The position numbers and the translations under genes are program-made. A stretch of DNA of 64,000 nt from JBAWAP01 sp049589355 (lineage in GTDB: Bacteria > Chloroflexota > Anaerolineae > VGOG01): assembly GCA_049589355.1 (NCBI GenBank), contig JBAWAP010000384.1:17716-81715 (forward strand), read 5' to 3'. The notes below the pieces were generated by a model. It saw only the letters and a list, made by a program, of their open reading frames with translations. It ran no database searches and was not told the origin of the DNA. Shown here one piece after another: positions 45,638 to 52,859 of this stretch. Each line of letters starts with the position of its first letter. Positions within the stretch are counted from its first letter, which is position 1.

Positions 45638-45644
45638 GCCTAAC
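45638..45644 (-). other. attI/first-cassette junction core
   Basis: In cassette orientation the 7-mer GTTAGGC is followed by GCTTC and then, after about 60 bases, the RT start. It is the only such core between the first cassette and the integrase gene, about 200 bases from the integrase start. This is the expected place of attI. The exact attI extent cannot be defined from sequence alone. Confidence 0.7.
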
Positions 45645-45719
45645 TATTGAGTATACGGAATCCATCTTTCCTTGCCATTTAAGCGTCTTAGACGGAATCA
45701 ACCTAATCTGCTAGCAAGG

Positions 45720-45747
45720 TTGCATTTGCGGGAATTGTGTGTATAAT
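45720..45747 (+). promoter_or_regulatory. probable integrase promoter (PintI)
   Basis: TTGCAT (45720-45725) and TATAAT (45742-45747) are spaced by 16 bases. They lie about 100 bases before the integrase ATG. No GAAC-N4-GTTC box was found here. Confidence 0.6.
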
Positions 45748-45798
45748 AACCCTGTTCCCAGCCCTTCTGCGGAATGTGCCAGATGGCCGGGTAGATGC

Positions 45799-45827
45799 AT
45801 TATAAAGCGCAATCCAGAAAAAGTCAA
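45799..45827 (-). promoter_or_regulatory. probable cassette promoter (Pc)
   Basis: On the minus strand TTGACT (45822-45827) and TATAAT (45799-45804) are separated by exactly 17 bases. The promoter points towards attI and the cassettes. It lies between PintI and the integrase start, so the two transcripts overlap at their 5' ends. Confidence 0.8.
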
Positions 45828-45849
45828 CCTGTACCGGAGGAAAACCGCG

Positions 45850-46809
45850 ATGGAACCCGCTTCTAGAAAACTGCTCGATCGAGTCCGAGATGCCCTGCGC
45901 CTCAAACACTACTCCATCCGTACCGCAGTTTCCTACGTGAATTGGATCCGACGCTATGTCCTATTCCACAATAAGCGACATCCCAACGAAATGGGCAGCG
46001 TCGAGGTCGAAGCCTTTCTCACCCATCTGGCGGTGAAGGAAAACGTCGCCGCATCCACACAAAACCAGGCCCTCAGCGCTCTGCTGTTTCTGTACCGCGA
46101 GGTGTTGAAAAAAGACCTGGGGCCTATAGACGCCCTGCGCGCGAAAAAGCCCAAACGCCTGCCCACCGTCCTGACTCGGGAGGAGGTGCGCCGCGTCCTC
46201 GGCCACCTGTCGGGCACGCACCAACTAATGGCCAAACTGCTCTATGGTAGTGGCCTGAGGTTGATGGAGTGTGTACGCCTGCGCGTCAAAGACCTGGATT
46301 TTGCCCAGCGGGCGATTGTCATCCGCGACGCCAAGGGCGACCAGGACCGGGTGACGATGCTGCCCGAAAGCCTCATCGCACCGCTACAGGAACATCTGCT
46401 GCGTGTAAAACGCCTGCACGAAGAAGACCTGGCCAAAGGCTATGGCGCCGTCTACCTGCCCTACGCCCTGGAACGCAAATACCCCAGTGCCGACCGGGAA
46501 TGGACCTGGCAATATGTCTTCCCTGCGCAGCGGCTTTCCGTGGACCCTCGCAGCGGCGTCGTGCGCCGCCACCACGTAGACGAGAGCGGTCTGCAAAAGG
46601 CGGTTCGAGAGGCGGCCCGCCTGGCCGGCATCCCCAAACCGGTCAGCCCCCATACCTTCCGCCACAGCTTTGCCACCCATTTGCTGGAAAATGGCTATGA
46701 CATCCGCACCGTGCAGAAGCTCCTCGGCCATAAGGATGTGAAAACAACCATGATTTACACCCACGTCCTCCAGCGCGGCGGCCTGGCAGTACGCAGCCCA
46801 CTGGACTAG
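45850..46809 (+). CDS. intI: integron integrase
   Basis: This 319-residue tyrosine recombinase has an N-terminal SAM-like domain (LRLKHYSIRTAVSYVNWIRR), the first catalytic Arg in YGSGLRLMECVRLR, HTFRHSFATHLLENG (HxxR), LLGHKDVKTTMIYTHVL (His and catalytic Tyr) and the conserved RGGLAVRSPLD tail. The IntI-specific extra segment (YLPYALERKYPSADREWTWQ) is present, distinguishing it from XerC/D. The ATG at 45850 has CCGGAGG 9 bases upstream. It is divergent from the cassette array, the standard integron layout. The 46810-47003 stretch behind it holds only a possible enolase-superfamily C-terminal scrap (GPGIGVTVDE). Confidence 0.95.
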   Translation: MEPASRKLLDRVRDALRLKHYSIRTAVSYVNWIRRYVLFHNKRHPNEMGSVEVEAFLTHLAVKENVAASTQNQALSALLFLYREVLKKDLGPIDALRAKKPKRLPTVLTREEVRRVLGHLSGTHQLMAKLLYGSGLRLMECVRLRVKDLDFAQRAIVIRDAKGDQDRVTMLPESLIAPLQEHLLRVKRLHEEDLAKGYGAVYLPYALERKYPSADREWTWQYVFPAQRLSVDPRSGVVRRHHVDESGLQKAVREAARLAGIPKPVSPHTFRHSFATHLLENGYDIRTVQKLLGHKDVKTTMIYTHVLQRGGLAVRSPLD

Positions 46810-47003
46810 ACTTGAGCAACGCTGATTGACCTATGCACCAAGAACATATCTACATTGAGAAACTGACCACCATCCAGCAATTCCATCGTGGAGCCTCCCT
46901 TTGAGCTGAACCCTGACGGGCCGGGCATCGGCGTGACGGTGGACGAGCGCCCTTCGCTGGAATGTACTATCAGGAGGCAGGTCTTCCAGGAGGGAATTCA
47001 GGT

Positions 47004-47741
47004 TCAATTAACGCGAACGTACATCCCCCGCCAGTCGTTGAGCCGCACTTTGAGCAGTTCTCCTAACATACCCAGGGTATCTTTGATAGGGCGGACCCTG
47101 CTGTTGGCCATGTAGTACCAGTTGATGGGCACCTCAACGATATGGTAACCCCGCTTCCGGGCGATGAATAGCACCTCCACGTCGAAGCCCCAGCCCTCCA
47201 TGGTCTGATAAGGGAAGATGTCGCGGGCCACCGCTTGCCGAAAGCACTTGAAGCCGCACTGGGTGTCCTGGAAGCCCGGCACAGCCAACAGGCGGACGAG
47301 GAAGTTAAACACTCGTCCCATGAGATGGCGATAGGCGGGCTCGCCGTAGCGTCGGGCCCCCTCTACCTCCCGCGAAGCGATGGCCACATCGTAATTCTCA
47401 AGCTGGGGAGGGAGGAACTTGGCCACCTCCTCAATGGGCATGGAGAGATCGGTGTCGCAGAAGAAGAGATACTCCCCCCGCGCGGCCATCATGCCTAGCT
47501 TGACGGCCAGCCCCTTGCCCCGCCGCTCGTCCCTGATCAGCGAGATGAAGGGGCAGCGAGCCATAAACTCTTCGACCACGGCGGCGGTGTTATCCTGGCT
47601 GCCGTTGTCAACCACGATCACCTCGGCCTCGTAGTCCTGCTCCTGAAGGAAAGCGACGATCTTTTCCAGGCTTCCAGGCAGCCGCTGCTCCTCATTATGA
47701 GCAGGGATAATTATCGAAAGAAGCGGCTCAGAGTTTAGCAC
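47004..47741 (-). CDS. GT2 glycosyltransferase (dolichyl-phosphate glucosyltransferase-like)
   Basis: This 245-residue protein has the GT2 pattern LSIIIPAHNEEQRLPGSLEK, VIVVDNGSQDNTAAVVEEF, RRGKGLAVKLGMMAARG, the DxD-type FFCDTDLSMP and DTQCGFKCFRQ. The GWGFDVEVLFIARKRGY block is typical of Alg5/dolichyl-phosphate sugar transferases. No C-terminal membrane helices are seen. It probably makes a lipid-linked sugar for cell-surface glycans, together with the neighbouring GT2 and rfbD genes. Confidence 0.88.
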   Translation of the reverse strand: MLNSEPLLSIIIPAHNEEQRLPGSLEKIVAFLQEQDYEAEVIVVDNGSQDNTAAVVEEFMARCPFISLIRDERRGKGLAVKLGMMAARGEYLFFCDTDLSMPIEEVAKFLPPQLENYDVAIASREVEGARRYGEPAYRHLMGRVFNFLVRLLAVPGFQDTQCGFKCFRQAVARDIFPYQTMEGWGFDVEVLFIARKRGYHIVEVPINWYYMANSRVRPIKDTLGMLGELLKVRLNDWRGMYVRVN

Positions 47742-47759
47742 TGGTTCTTCTCTCCTTAA

Positions 47760-47822
47760 TCAATTTGCGATTTTCGGTTTCCGATTTCCGAATCGAAAAT
47801 CGGCAATCGGCAATCGAAAATC
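47760..47822. repeat. heptamer-based palindromic repeat (ATCGGMA units)
   Basis: Units such as GATTTTCGGTTTCCGATTTCC on one arm and AATCGAAAATCGGCAATCGG on the other are 7-base-periodic and mutually complementary. They form a hairpin-capable element of about 63 bases between two glycosyltransferase genes. Confidence 0.7.
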
Positions 47823-47826
47823 GCTG

Positions 47827-48870
47827 TTAATGAGTCAAGATGGACTCTAAATACTCATCGGTGACCCATTTGCTGGCCTGCACGGCGCGGCGCTTGGCCA
47901 GCATCCGGGGCAGGCCCCACAGCCCGGCCAGTTGTCCCCGCAGCCGGGCCCTGGCCGCCTCCCCTCGCCAGGCTTTTAAAGCCTTCCAGGCGATGTCAAT
48001 CTGGGCACGGACAATCCGCCGCCAGTGTTTTTTCAGCAAGGTCGTCGGGTAGTTCTTGGACAGGACGTAGATGAAGTTGCGACCGCAATAATAGCTGGCA
48101 ATCTTTCCACCGCCGGTGGCGCTCAGCTTATGGTAGACTACTGCCCTGGGGACGTAGACGCACTTCCAGCCCGCCAGTTGAGCCCGCCAGGCCAGATCCA
48201 CGTCCTCGCAGAAGGAGACGAGGCCCTCGTCGAAAAGGCCCACCTCATCCAGCATGGCCCGACGATAGGCCGCCGCCACGCCCGCAGCCCCGAAGACGTA
48301 TTCCTCACGGTCGAACTGCCCCTCGTCCCGCTGCCAGACGCCGCGATTACCGGGGACCCCGTCCACCCCGTAGAAGTCTCCGGCCGAGTTGATGACGTCG
48401 CGCCGGTCGAAGAGGAGCACCTTGGGAGTGGCCATCCCTGCTTCGGGATGCCGGGCCAGGGCCTTTGCCAGTTCCTCCAGCCAGTGGGGGTCTGCCTCGG
48501 CATCGTTGTTGAAGACGGCGACGGTCTCCCCTCGGGCCTCGCGGATGCCAGCGTTCACTCCTCCAGCGAAGCCACGATTTTGCGGCAGGGCCACCACCTT
48601 CACCTCCGGGTAATCCCTCTCCAGAAGCTGCAGCGAGGCGTCGGTGGAGCCGTTGTCCACCACGATGATCTCGAAGCTGGGGTAGGTCTGGCGGCGCAGG
48701 GAATCGAGGCAGGTGGGGAGGTGGCGAGCGCCGTTCCAATTGGGGATGACGATGGAAGCTGGAGGTTGGAGGTTGGAGGTTGGAAGTTGGAAGTTGGGAA
48801 TTGGAGATTGGATATTGGAAGTTGGTTGCTGGTTACTGGTTACTGATTTCTGATTACTGATCACTGGCAT
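47827..48870 (-). CDS. GT2 glycosyltransferase (rhamnosyltransferase-like) with repeat-encoded N-terminus
   Basis: From about residue 38 this 347-residue protein is a normal GT2 domain: SIVIPNWNGARHLPTCLDSL, IIVVDNGSTDASLQLLERDY, NRGFAGGVNAGIREARGETV, and FNNDAEADPHWLEEL. The VSFCEDVDLAWRAQLAGWKC block is typical of rhamnosyltransferases. Residues 2-37 (ISNQKSVTSNQQPTSNIQSP and on) are translated from a heptamer repeat array. The ATG overlaps the end of rfbD. The native start may have been lost or lie near residue 38. Confidence 0.85.
   Translation of the reverse strand: MPVISNQKSVTSNQQPTSNIQSPIPNFQLPTSNLQPPASIVIPNWNGARHLPTCLDSLRRQTYPSFEIIVVDNGSTDASLQLLERDYPEVKVVALPQNRGFAGGVNAGIREARGETVAVFNNDAEADPHWLEELAKALARHPEAGMATPKVLLFDRRDVINSAGDFYGVDGVPGNRGVWQRDEGQFDREEYVFGAAGVAAAYRRAMLDEVGLFDEGLVSFCEDVDLAWRAQLAGWKCVYVPRAVVYHKLSATGGGKIASYYCGRNFIYVLSKNYPTTLLKKHWRRIVRAQIDIAWKALKAWRGEAARARLRGQLAGLWGLPRMLAKRRAVQASKWVTDEYLESILTH
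48757..48861. repeat. heptamer tandem repeat (CAACYTC/CAGTAAC units)
   Basis: Read on the minus strand there are about 15 consecutive 7-base units (CAGTAAC, CAATATC, CAACTTC, CAACCTC). They lie between the rfbD stop codon and the conserved part of the GT2 gene and are in frame with it. The period of 7 gives a repeating peptide pattern only every 21 bases. Confidence 0.8.
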
Positions 48871-49697
48871 TCAAAATAGGCCTTTAGAGCTTCTTCCCAA
48901 GGGCGCAGGGTGATTCCCAAAGCCGTGGCTGCGCAGAAGTTGCGGATCGGCGCGTAAAGGGGAGGGGTAGAAGCGCGGGTGTACTGGTCTGAGGTGATGG
49001 GATGAACGGGAATATGCCCTCGCCCTGAAAACTCCATGATCTTAGTTGCGAAGTCGTAGCGGGAACAGACTCCCTCATTGGTGAAGTGGTAGATGCCATA
49101 GTGGTCTGTGCGGATCAGTTTGGCGATGGCCTCCGCCAGGTCTGGGGCAAAGGTGGGGGAGCCAACCTCGTCGGTGACCACGCGCAACTCTCCCTGCTCG
49201 TCGGCGAGGCGGATCATCTTGGTCACGAAGCTGTTGCCGCCTCGGGCGTAGAGCCAGGCGGTCCTCACGATGTAGAAATGATCCAAGAGGGTTCGGGTGA
49301 AAAACTCGCCAGCCAGCTTGGACCTGCCGTAGGCGTTGATGGGATTGGGCTGGTCGAATTCCAGGTACGGCTCGCCCTTGGTTCCATCGAAGACCTCGTT
49401 GGTACTGACGTAGACCATAGCCCCGCCGCACCTTTGGCAAGCCAGGGCCACATTCTGAGTTCCCAGGCCGTTGATTCGATAGGCCGCGTCAGGATCGCGC
49501 TCGCACCCGTCAACGTTGGTCATGGCCGCGGCATGAATCACCACCTGGGGGTCGAAATCGGCTATGGCCTGGGCGGTAGCTTGTCTGTCGGTGATGTCGT
49601 GCTGCGGTAGATCCAAGCCGAAGAGTGTTTGCCCTTTCAAGGCCTCTTGCAGCGCCCTGCCCAGTTGTCCTTTGTGGCCCGTGATGACGATGCGCAT
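48861..49697 (-). CDS. rfbD: dTDP-4-dehydrorhamnose reductase
   Basis: RfbD reduces dTDP-4-dehydrorhamnose to dTDP-L-rhamnose. The 278-residue product starts MRIVITGHKGQLGRALQEAL, has the NAD(P) loop GxxGQLG, DPQVVIHAAAMTNVDGCERD, YVSTNEVFDG, the catalytic YGRSKLAGE, IVRTAWLYARGGNSFVTKM and GIYHFTNEG. These are all family hallmarks. The ATG at 49697 has GGAGG 5 bases upstream. It supplies rhamnose for the downstream rhamnosyltransferase-like gene. Confidence 0.93.
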   Translation of the reverse strand: MRIVITGHKGQLGRALQEALKGQTLFGLDLPQHDITDRQATAQAIADFDPQVVIHAAAMTNVDGCERDPDAAYRINGLGTQNVALACQRCGGAMVYVSTNEVFDGTKGEPYLEFDQPNPINAYGRSKLAGEFFTRTLLDHFYIVRTAWLYARGGNSFVTKMIRLADEQGELRVVTDEVGSPTFAPDLAEAIAKLIRTDHYGIYHFTNEGVCSRYDFATKIMEFSGRGHIPVHPITSDQYTRASTPPLYAPIRNFCAATALGITLRPWEEALKAYFECQ

Positions 49698-49722
49698 CTC
49701 CACCTCCAACTCCCATTTGGAG

Positions 49723-49861
49723 TTTGGACAAACCCACGGAGGCAGTCAGAAACCAGGTTTTTAGAACCCTTTGTATCCAAATATCTGCGGTTACGGGCGC
49801 TTTTGGTGCCCCGGCAGACACTCTTAAGCGGAAAAACCTGGTTTCTCCTGCTTTGTCCAAA
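49723..49861. repeat. MITE-like element with TTTGGACAAA ends
   Basis: The terminal inverted repeats TTTGGACAAA (49723-49732) and TTTGTCCAAA (49852-49861) are followed inward by AGAAACCAGGTTTTT and its complement. The total length is 139 bases with no coding capacity. Beyond it (49862-49975) lies a low-complexity CTGCTCCT-type tract. The whole 49698-50184 gap is repeats. Confidence 0.7.
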
Positions 49862-50011
49862 GCCCAATCCAATGGAGCAGGGGAGCAAGGGCAATGCCTC
49901 CCTGCTCCTCCGCTCCTCTGCTCCTCTGCTCCTTGCTCCTTTGTTCTTTGCTACTTTGCTTCACCCAAATTATAGCAGCTTTCGGCAACTTGGGCAATCC
50001 TGAGCACATCA

Positions 50012-50045
50012 AGGTGCCGGGCACTTCTATAAGTGCCCGGCACCT
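50012..50045. repeat. perfect 15-bp palindromic hairpin
   Basis: AGGTGCCGGGCACTT and AAGTGCCCGGCACCT flank a 4-base loop CTAT. A second copy of the motif (GCCGGCAC...ATGCCGG) follows at about 50066. There is no T-run, so a repeat is more likely than a terminator. Confidence 0.65.
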
Positions 50046-50184
50046 GAGGAAGGTAAAAAAGCCGGCACTATTATCTAATGCCGGACAAAGAGAGGCCAGT
50101 TTCGTCTACAAACTGTGCCAGACCGCAATCGAGTTCCGCACTAAGCTGTTGACTAACCAGACATTTGAAGTCGTCTTTCGCTAG

Positions 50185-50481
50185 TTAGGCAGTAACATAC
50201 GCCGGTAGCAGATCCAGGATACGAACCCCCTGGAGGCGAGATCGAACCGGGGCCATCTCGGTGACCTCCATGTACACTACTGGTCGGTCAGGCTCATCAT
50301 CCGTTTCTCTGGCCCGGTTAGCTAACTCGATGGCCTGCTGGCTGTATATGGGATCTTGACGATCCAGTAATACGACTTGAGCGCCTTCTGGGATACGTTC
50401 AGCAAACTCAGGGTGCTCTATCAGGTAGCGCGTGAACTCCATAAACAGCTCGTTGAACTTGGCTTGGTAGAACGCACTCAT
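50185..50481 (-). CDS. DUF5647 family protein
   Basis: This 98-residue protein matches the DUF5647 pattern: FNELFMEFTRYLIEHPEFAE, then RIPEGAQVVLLDRQDPIYSQ and a short beta tail VYMEVTEMAP. Function unknown. Members often sit in two-gene units with a small upstream partner. Here the ATG overlaps the TGA of a 39-residue frame as ATGA, which supports such a pair and suggests a toxin-antitoxin-like arrangement (inference). Confidence 0.75.
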   Translation of the reverse strand: MSAFYQAKFNELFMEFTRYLIEHPEFAERIPEGAQVVLLDRQDPIYSQQAIELANRARETDDEPDRPVVYMEVTEMAPVRSRLQGVRILDLLPAYVTA

Positions 50482-50597
50482 TTTATCTCCTTCTCGTACC
50501 TGGCGCGATATCTTGGCCAGTTCTCCATGATGTCCCGTTGACCGATCGTTAGCACTTCGGCGTTGCTATACCCAGGATACATTTCCTTGGTTGGCAT
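50478..50597 (-). CDS. small protein, 39 residues, coupled to DUF5647
   Basis: The frame starts MPTKEMYPGYSNAEVLTIGQ and ends YRARYEKEIK, sharing ATGA with the downstream gene. A TATAAT box at 50633-50638 lies 36 bases upstream of the start on this strand. An in-frame stop precedes the start region, so the gene cannot be much longer. The Shine-Dalgarno site is weak. No family recognised. Confidence 0.45.
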   Translation of the reverse strand: MPTKEMYPGYSNAEVLTIGQRDIMENWPRYRARYEKEIK

Positions 50598-50661
50598 TGC
50601 ATCTGGGTGAAGAGTATCCTTGTGTGGTTTACATTATACCTGGACATTGGCGTTTTTTGTT

Positions 50662-50719
50662 CGTAGTGACGACTTTAGTCGTCCAAGCGCGCCGGGAGCG
50701 ACTGAAGTCGCTACTACGA
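50662..50719. repeat. palindromic repeat (CGTAGTgaCGACTTTAGTCG type)
   Basis: Arms CGTAGTGACGACTTTAGTCG and GCGACTGAAGTCGCTACTACG are inverted copies of about 20 bases with a GC-rich centre. This kind of dispersed GACTTCAGTCGC repeat is common in Chloroflexota genomes. Non-coding. Confidence 0.65.
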
Positions 50720-50854
50720 GCGCCATATCTTGTGTTTTTCAAAGTATTGAACCCAAGATGCGGTATCTCAAAAATTCGCCAGACTCCAGTTATACTCCAT
50801 TTTCCCAATAATACCAAAATTGTGCGCTCTGTTCAACACTATAAGCTGAGCGTC

Positions 50855-50883
50855 TTGCCCAAAATGCTGTCCTGTGGTAAACT
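50855..50883 (+). promoter_or_regulatory. probable trmD promoter
   Basis: TTGCCC (50855-50860) and TAAACT (50878-50883) are separated by 17 bases, about 72 bases before the trmD ATG. Confidence 0.55.
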
Positions 50884-50954
50884 TGATGTGGCCAATATTC
50901 CGAGCAGCGTTCAAAAGATCACAACCCAAGCAATGTATTACTGGAGATTGCACT

Positions 50955-51722
50955 ATGCACTTTGATATTCTCACCCTTTTCCCCGACATTTTTGAGAGTG
51001 TTTTCAGCGAGAGCATCGTGAAGCGGGCGCGGGAAGCGGGTTTGGTCTCAATAGCCATCCACAACATCCGCGATTACGCCACTGACAAGCACCATATCAC
51101 CGATGACACCCCTTACGGCGGCGGAGGGGGCATGATCATGAAGCCGGAGCCCATCTTTCGTGCTGTGGAAGCCATCCTCGGCTTAGAGGAAGGACAGGAA
51201 GCGGAGGTGCCGGTGATCCTGCTCAGTCCGCAGGGTCGCCTTTTCACCCAATCAGCGGCCAGGGAATTCTCTAAGCATGCTCACCTTGTACTCATTTGTG
51301 GGCATTACGAGGGGGTGGACGAGCGGGTGCGCCAGTTTCTGGCCACCGACGAGATTTCCATCGGCGACTACGTTTTGACCGGCGGGGAGATCCCGGCCAT
51401 GGTCATCGTGGATGCGGTGACGCGCCTGGTGCCCGGCGTGCTGGGCGACCCCGGCGCTACCTTCGAGGACTCCCACGCTGAGGGCCTCTTGGAGTACCCT
51501 CACTACACTCGCCCTCCCGTCTTTCGTGGATGGCCTGTGCCCGAGGTGCTCCTCTCCGGCAACCACGCCGAGATCGTGCGCTGGCGGCGCCAGGAGGCCC
51601 TGCGCCGCACCTTCGAGCGCCGCCCCGACCTTTTGGCCAAGGCCCAGTTATCGCCAGCCGACCGAGAGTTTCTGCGACATCTGGCACAAGAGGAAGGATC
51701 AGGGGGAAGCTCAAGTGTGTAA
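50955..51722 (+). CDS. trmD: tRNA (guanine-37-N1)-methyltransferase
   Basis: TrmD methylates G37 of tRNAs with S-adenosylmethionine, preventing frameshifts. The 255-residue product starts MHFDILTLFPDIFESVFSES, and has HHITDDTPYGGGGGMIMKPE, the trefoil-knot SAM site LICGHYEGVDERVRQFLATD and EISIGDYVLTGGEIPAMVIV, then the catalytic-domain DPGATFEDSHAEGLLEYPHY. The ATG at 50955 (GGAG 8 bases upstream) replaces the longer frame from 50874. It is followed by rplS, as in many bacteria. Confidence 0.97.
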   Translation: MHFDILTLFPDIFESVFSESIVKRAREAGLVSIAIHNIRDYATDKHHITDDTPYGGGGGMIMKPEPIFRAVEAILGLEEGQEAEVPVILLSPQGRLFTQSAAREFSKHAHLVLICGHYEGVDERVRQFLATDEISIGDYVLTGGEIPAMVIVDAVTRLVPGVLGDPGATFEDSHAEGLLEYPHYTRPPVFRGWPVPEVLLSGNHAEIVRWRRQEALRRTFERRPDLLAKAQLSPADREFLRHLAQEEGSGGSSSV

Positions 51723-51723
51723 T

Positions 51724-51752
51724 TTGCCAATAACTGTGATTCGTGCTATAAT
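51724..51752 (+). promoter_or_regulatory. rplS promoter
   Basis: TTGCCA (51724-51729) and TATAAT (51747-51752) are spaced by 17 bases immediately after the trmD stop. This gives rplS a separate start in addition to readthrough from trmD. Confidence 0.75.
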
Positions 51753-51800
51753 TTCCCATCGTGTTTGATTTACCGAGTCCAGCAAGGAGTGGTGGAAACA

Positions 51801-52151
51801 GTGGTAGACCTTGTACAATCCGTCGAACAACAGTCTAAGCCAAGTCGTGAAATCCCTCAACTCAGGCCAGGGGATACTGTGCGCGTGCATTTCCGCATCG
51901 TCGAAGGCGACCGGGAACGAGTTCAGGTCTTTCAGGGAACGGTGATGCGTTTGCGCAAGGGAGGCGCTAACGCCAACTTTACAGTGCGGCGCATCGCTGC
52001 TCATGGTGTGGGGGTGGAGAGAACCTTCTTGCTGAGTTCTCCCCGTCTGGAGAAGGTCGAAGTGTTGCGCCACGTTCATGTGCGAAGGGCCCAACTCTAC
52101 TACCTCCGGGGCCGCAAGGGCAAGGCAGCCCGCTTGAAGGAGAAGCGCTAG
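51801..52151 (+). CDS. rplS: 50S ribosomal protein L19
   Basis: L19 lies at the 30S-50S interface. The 116-residue product includes IPQLRPGDTVRVHFRIVEGD, ERVQVFQGTVMRLRKGGANA, FTVRRIAAHGVGVERTFLLS and ends LYYLRGRKGKAARLKEKR. These are all L19 signatures. A GTG start at 51801 is chosen with AAGGAG 11 bases upstream; it gives the usual length of about 115. The longer frame from 51765 would overlap this ribosome binding site. Confidence 0.95.
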   Translation: MVDLVQSVEQQSKPSREIPQLRPGDTVRVHFRIVEGDRERVQVFQGTVMRLRKGGANANFTVRRIAAHGVGVERTFLLSSPRLEKVEVLRHVHVRRAQLYYLRGRKGKAARLKEKR

Positions 52152-52159
52152 AGAGCGAA

Positions 52160-52198
52160 AAGCGGGGCGTGGGCATCAGTCTACGCCCCGCTTCTTTT
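52160..52198 (+). terminator. intrinsic terminator after rplS
   Basis: AAGCGGGGCGT (52160-52170) and ACGCCCCGCTT (52183-52193) form an 11-bp GC-rich stem with a 12-base loop, followed by CTTTTG. It is a strong rho-independent terminator shape. Confidence 0.85.
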
Positions 52199-52217
52199 GA
52201 GCTAACGTGGCAGGGTA

Positions 52218-52850
52218 ATGGTGCAAGAGCCGGATCTGCGGGAGGAGATGGCGCTTTATGCCGAGGGCTATCGCCATATCGCTGGCCTGGATGAGGCCGG
52301 GCGGGGTTCCTGGGCAGGCCCGGTGGTGGCAGGGGCAGTCATCCTACCCATAGGCCAACCTGACTTATCCCAACAACTGGAAGGTGTACGAGATTCCAAA
52401 CAACTCACCCCCCGGCAGCGCGAACGCCTATACGGAGCTATCCGGTCCGCAGCTTTGGCTGTGGGGGTGGGGATTGTGCCTCCGGATATGATTGATGAAT
52501 CAGGTATCGTGCCCGCCACCCGGCAGGCCATGGGCCTGGCCATCGTCCAATTGGACCTGTCCCCCGATTTCCTCCTCATTGACTTTTTGAACTTGCCCGG
52601 ACTATCCATCCCTCAGAAGGGCATCACCGGTGGCGATGCCCTGTCCCTCTCGATAGCCGCCGCCTCTATTGTGGCTAAGGTCACCCGGGACAGGTGGATG
52701 ATCCAATTGGATGCTCGGTATCCGGGATATGGCTTCGCCCGTCACAAAGGTTACGGCACTCGCCAGCACAGGGAGTCCCTCGCCCGCCTCGGCCTTTCTC
52801 CAGTCCACCGCCTATCCTATGCTCCCATGAAGCTGATGCTACAGGGGTAA
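52218..52850 (+). CDS. rnhB: ribonuclease HII
   Basis: RNase HII removes ribonucleotides from DNA-RNA hybrids. The 210-residue product shows the catalytic IAGLDEAGRGSWAGPVVAGA, VRDSKQLTPRQRERL, FLLIDFLNLPG, DALSLSIAAASIVAKVTRDR and the late GYGTRQHRESLARLG. The acidic residues D, E, D and D are at family positions. It follows the rplS terminator closely and precedes a patatin gene by 9 bases. Confidence 0.95.
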   Translation: MVQEPDLREEMALYAEGYRHIAGLDEAGRGSWAGPVVAGAVILPIGQPDLSQQLEGVRDSKQLTPRQRERLYGAIRSAALAVGVGIVPPDMIDESGIVPATRQAMGLAIVQLDLSPDFLLIDFLNLPGLSIPQKGITGGDALSLSIAAASIVAKVTRDRWMIQLDARYPGYGFARHKGYGTRQHRESLARLGLSPVHRLSYAPMKLMLQG

Positions 52851-52859
52851 GAGTTTTCC

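Noticed and set aside
46888..47003. 75-codon plus-strand frame after the integrase as a gene
   Set aside because: Only a short GPGIGVTVDE scrap looks protein-like; there is no upstream part, and the frame runs into the complement of the GT2 gene.
48025..48846. 273-codon plus-strand frame opposite the GT2 gene
   Set aside because: It mirrors the conserved GT2 domain and the heptamer repeat; the minus-strand reading has all family motifs.
48757..48861. Heptamer array as a CRISPR
   Set aside because: Units are contiguous 7-mers without spacers; no cas genes are present anywhere in the window.
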